DNA of 5,863 nucleotides from Symbiobacteriaceae bacterium (lineage in GTDB: Bacteria > Bacillota > JAAYKD01 > WRDA01), in NCBI GenBank assembly GCA_009783675.1, contig WRDA01000098.1:1-5863 (forward strand). The letters are read 5' to 3'. The position numbers and the translations under genes were made by a program. Shown here in pieces: positions 5,682 to 5,863 of the stretch. The notes below the pieces were generated by a model that worked only from the letters and a program-made list of their open reading frames with translations, did not search any database and was not told the origin of the DNA. Numbering within the stretch: position 1 is the stretch's first letter; each line of letters starts with the position of its first letter.

Positions 5682-5716
5682 GCAGGAAAAAACCCGCCTT
5701 ACGGCAAATATAAAGA

Positions 5717-5739
5717 GGATAATGTCTTAATAATTATCC
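5717..5739. promoter_or_regulatory. Inverted repeat in the divergent intergenic region, possible operator
   Basis: GGATAAT (5717-5723) and ATTATCC (5733-5739) are perfect inverted copies separated by 9 bp, so their centres are about 16 bp apart, a spacing seen in many dimer-binding operators. The site is upstream of the ATPase promoter, near -71 to -93, and 39 bp before the lipoprotein start codon. It could control either gene. No regulator is visible in the window. Confidence 0.4.
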
Positions 5740-5763
5740 GTCGTTCGTCATATGTGCTTGTAC

Positions 5764-5768
5764 GGAGG
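5764..5768 (+). promoter_or_regulatory. Ribosome-binding site of the divergent lipoprotein gene
   Basis: GGAGG lies 9 nt before the ATG at 5778. It is the strongest site on the plus strand in this region and is the main reason, with the signal peptide, to accept the truncated gene as real. Confidence 0.8.
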
Positions 5769-5777
5769 CTGTTTTTC

Positions 5778-5863
5778 ATGTTCAAAGTTCGGTTCGCATT
5801 AATACTTATGGCTTTCCTTCTCCTTTGGGGTTGCCAGCAGGAAGTTAATCTCGATTCCGAGGC
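5778..5863 (+). CDS. Lipoprotein N-terminus, divergent gene cut by right edge
   Basis: Only 28 complete codons are visible. The product begins with a lipoprotein signal peptide: a basic start (MFKVR), a hydrophobic core (FALILMAFLLL) and a lipobox LWGC with the lipid-accepting cysteine at residue 19. It is followed by QQEVNLDSE, a polar mature start. The mature protein would be anchored to the outer face of the cytoplasmic membrane, or in a two-membrane cell possibly sorted onward. The function cannot be told from this fragment. It is read away from the ATPase operon and shares the 239-bp intergenic region with it. I found no convincing promoter for it. Confidence 0.85.
   Translation, partial: MFKVRFALILMAFLLLWGCQQEVNLDSE

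Noticed and set aside
5686..5707. GCC-GTAA-GGC followed by GGG and six T on the minus strand, resembling a terminator
   Set aside because: The stem has only 3 bp and no gene upstream on that strand would need it; it lies just upstream of the operon promoter.

Overview
The window holds most of a bacterial V/A-type (rotary) ATPase operon, all on the minus strand and read from right to left. The visible order is a G/H-like peripheral-stalk subunit, then C, I, K, F, E and the first 97 codons of the catalytic subunit A, which runs off the left edge. Subunits B and D are not in the window and probably lie further left. At the far right a divergent plus-strand gene begins with a lipoprotein signal peptide and is cut by the window end after 28 codons.

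The sequence suggests a bacterium using the standard genetic code, with clear Shine-Dalgarno sites (GGAGG, AAGGAG, GAGGAAA) and SigA/sigma-70-like promoters. The form of the c-ring subunit, about 146 residues with an N-terminal membrane extension and a single hairpin carrying one glutamate, and the V/A-type enzyme itself recall Clostridia-like Firmicutes and other anaerobes. This is a family-level impression from memory, not a placement.

Layout: 5539-5777 is a divergent intergenic region with a good minus-strand promoter (TTGACC, 17-bp spacer, TGC-TAAGAT), a roughly 108-nt leader with a hairpin, and a 7-bp inverted repeat towards the lipoprotein gene. Genes then follow closely: G/H overlaps C by 4 nt, C and I are 13 nt apart, K and F are 2 nt apart, and E and A are 13 nt apart. 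Two junctions break this packing. The 291-bp I-K spacer contains two adjacent, diverged 84-bp direct repeats, two 28-bp repeats and four 7-bp repeats. The 184-bp F-E spacer contains a perfect 12-bp-stem hairpin directly after the F stop codon, a second hairpin and a possible internal promoter just before E.

Together the genes encode the membrane motor (I and K), the rotor adaptor (C), the central-shaft regulator (F), the peripheral stalks (E and G/H) and the start of the ATP-hydrolysing head (A). Nothing in the coding content looks like a new system. The unusual material is in the two spacers, which may divide the operon into G/H-C-I, K-F and E-A-(B-D) expression segments, and in the K subunit's architecture.
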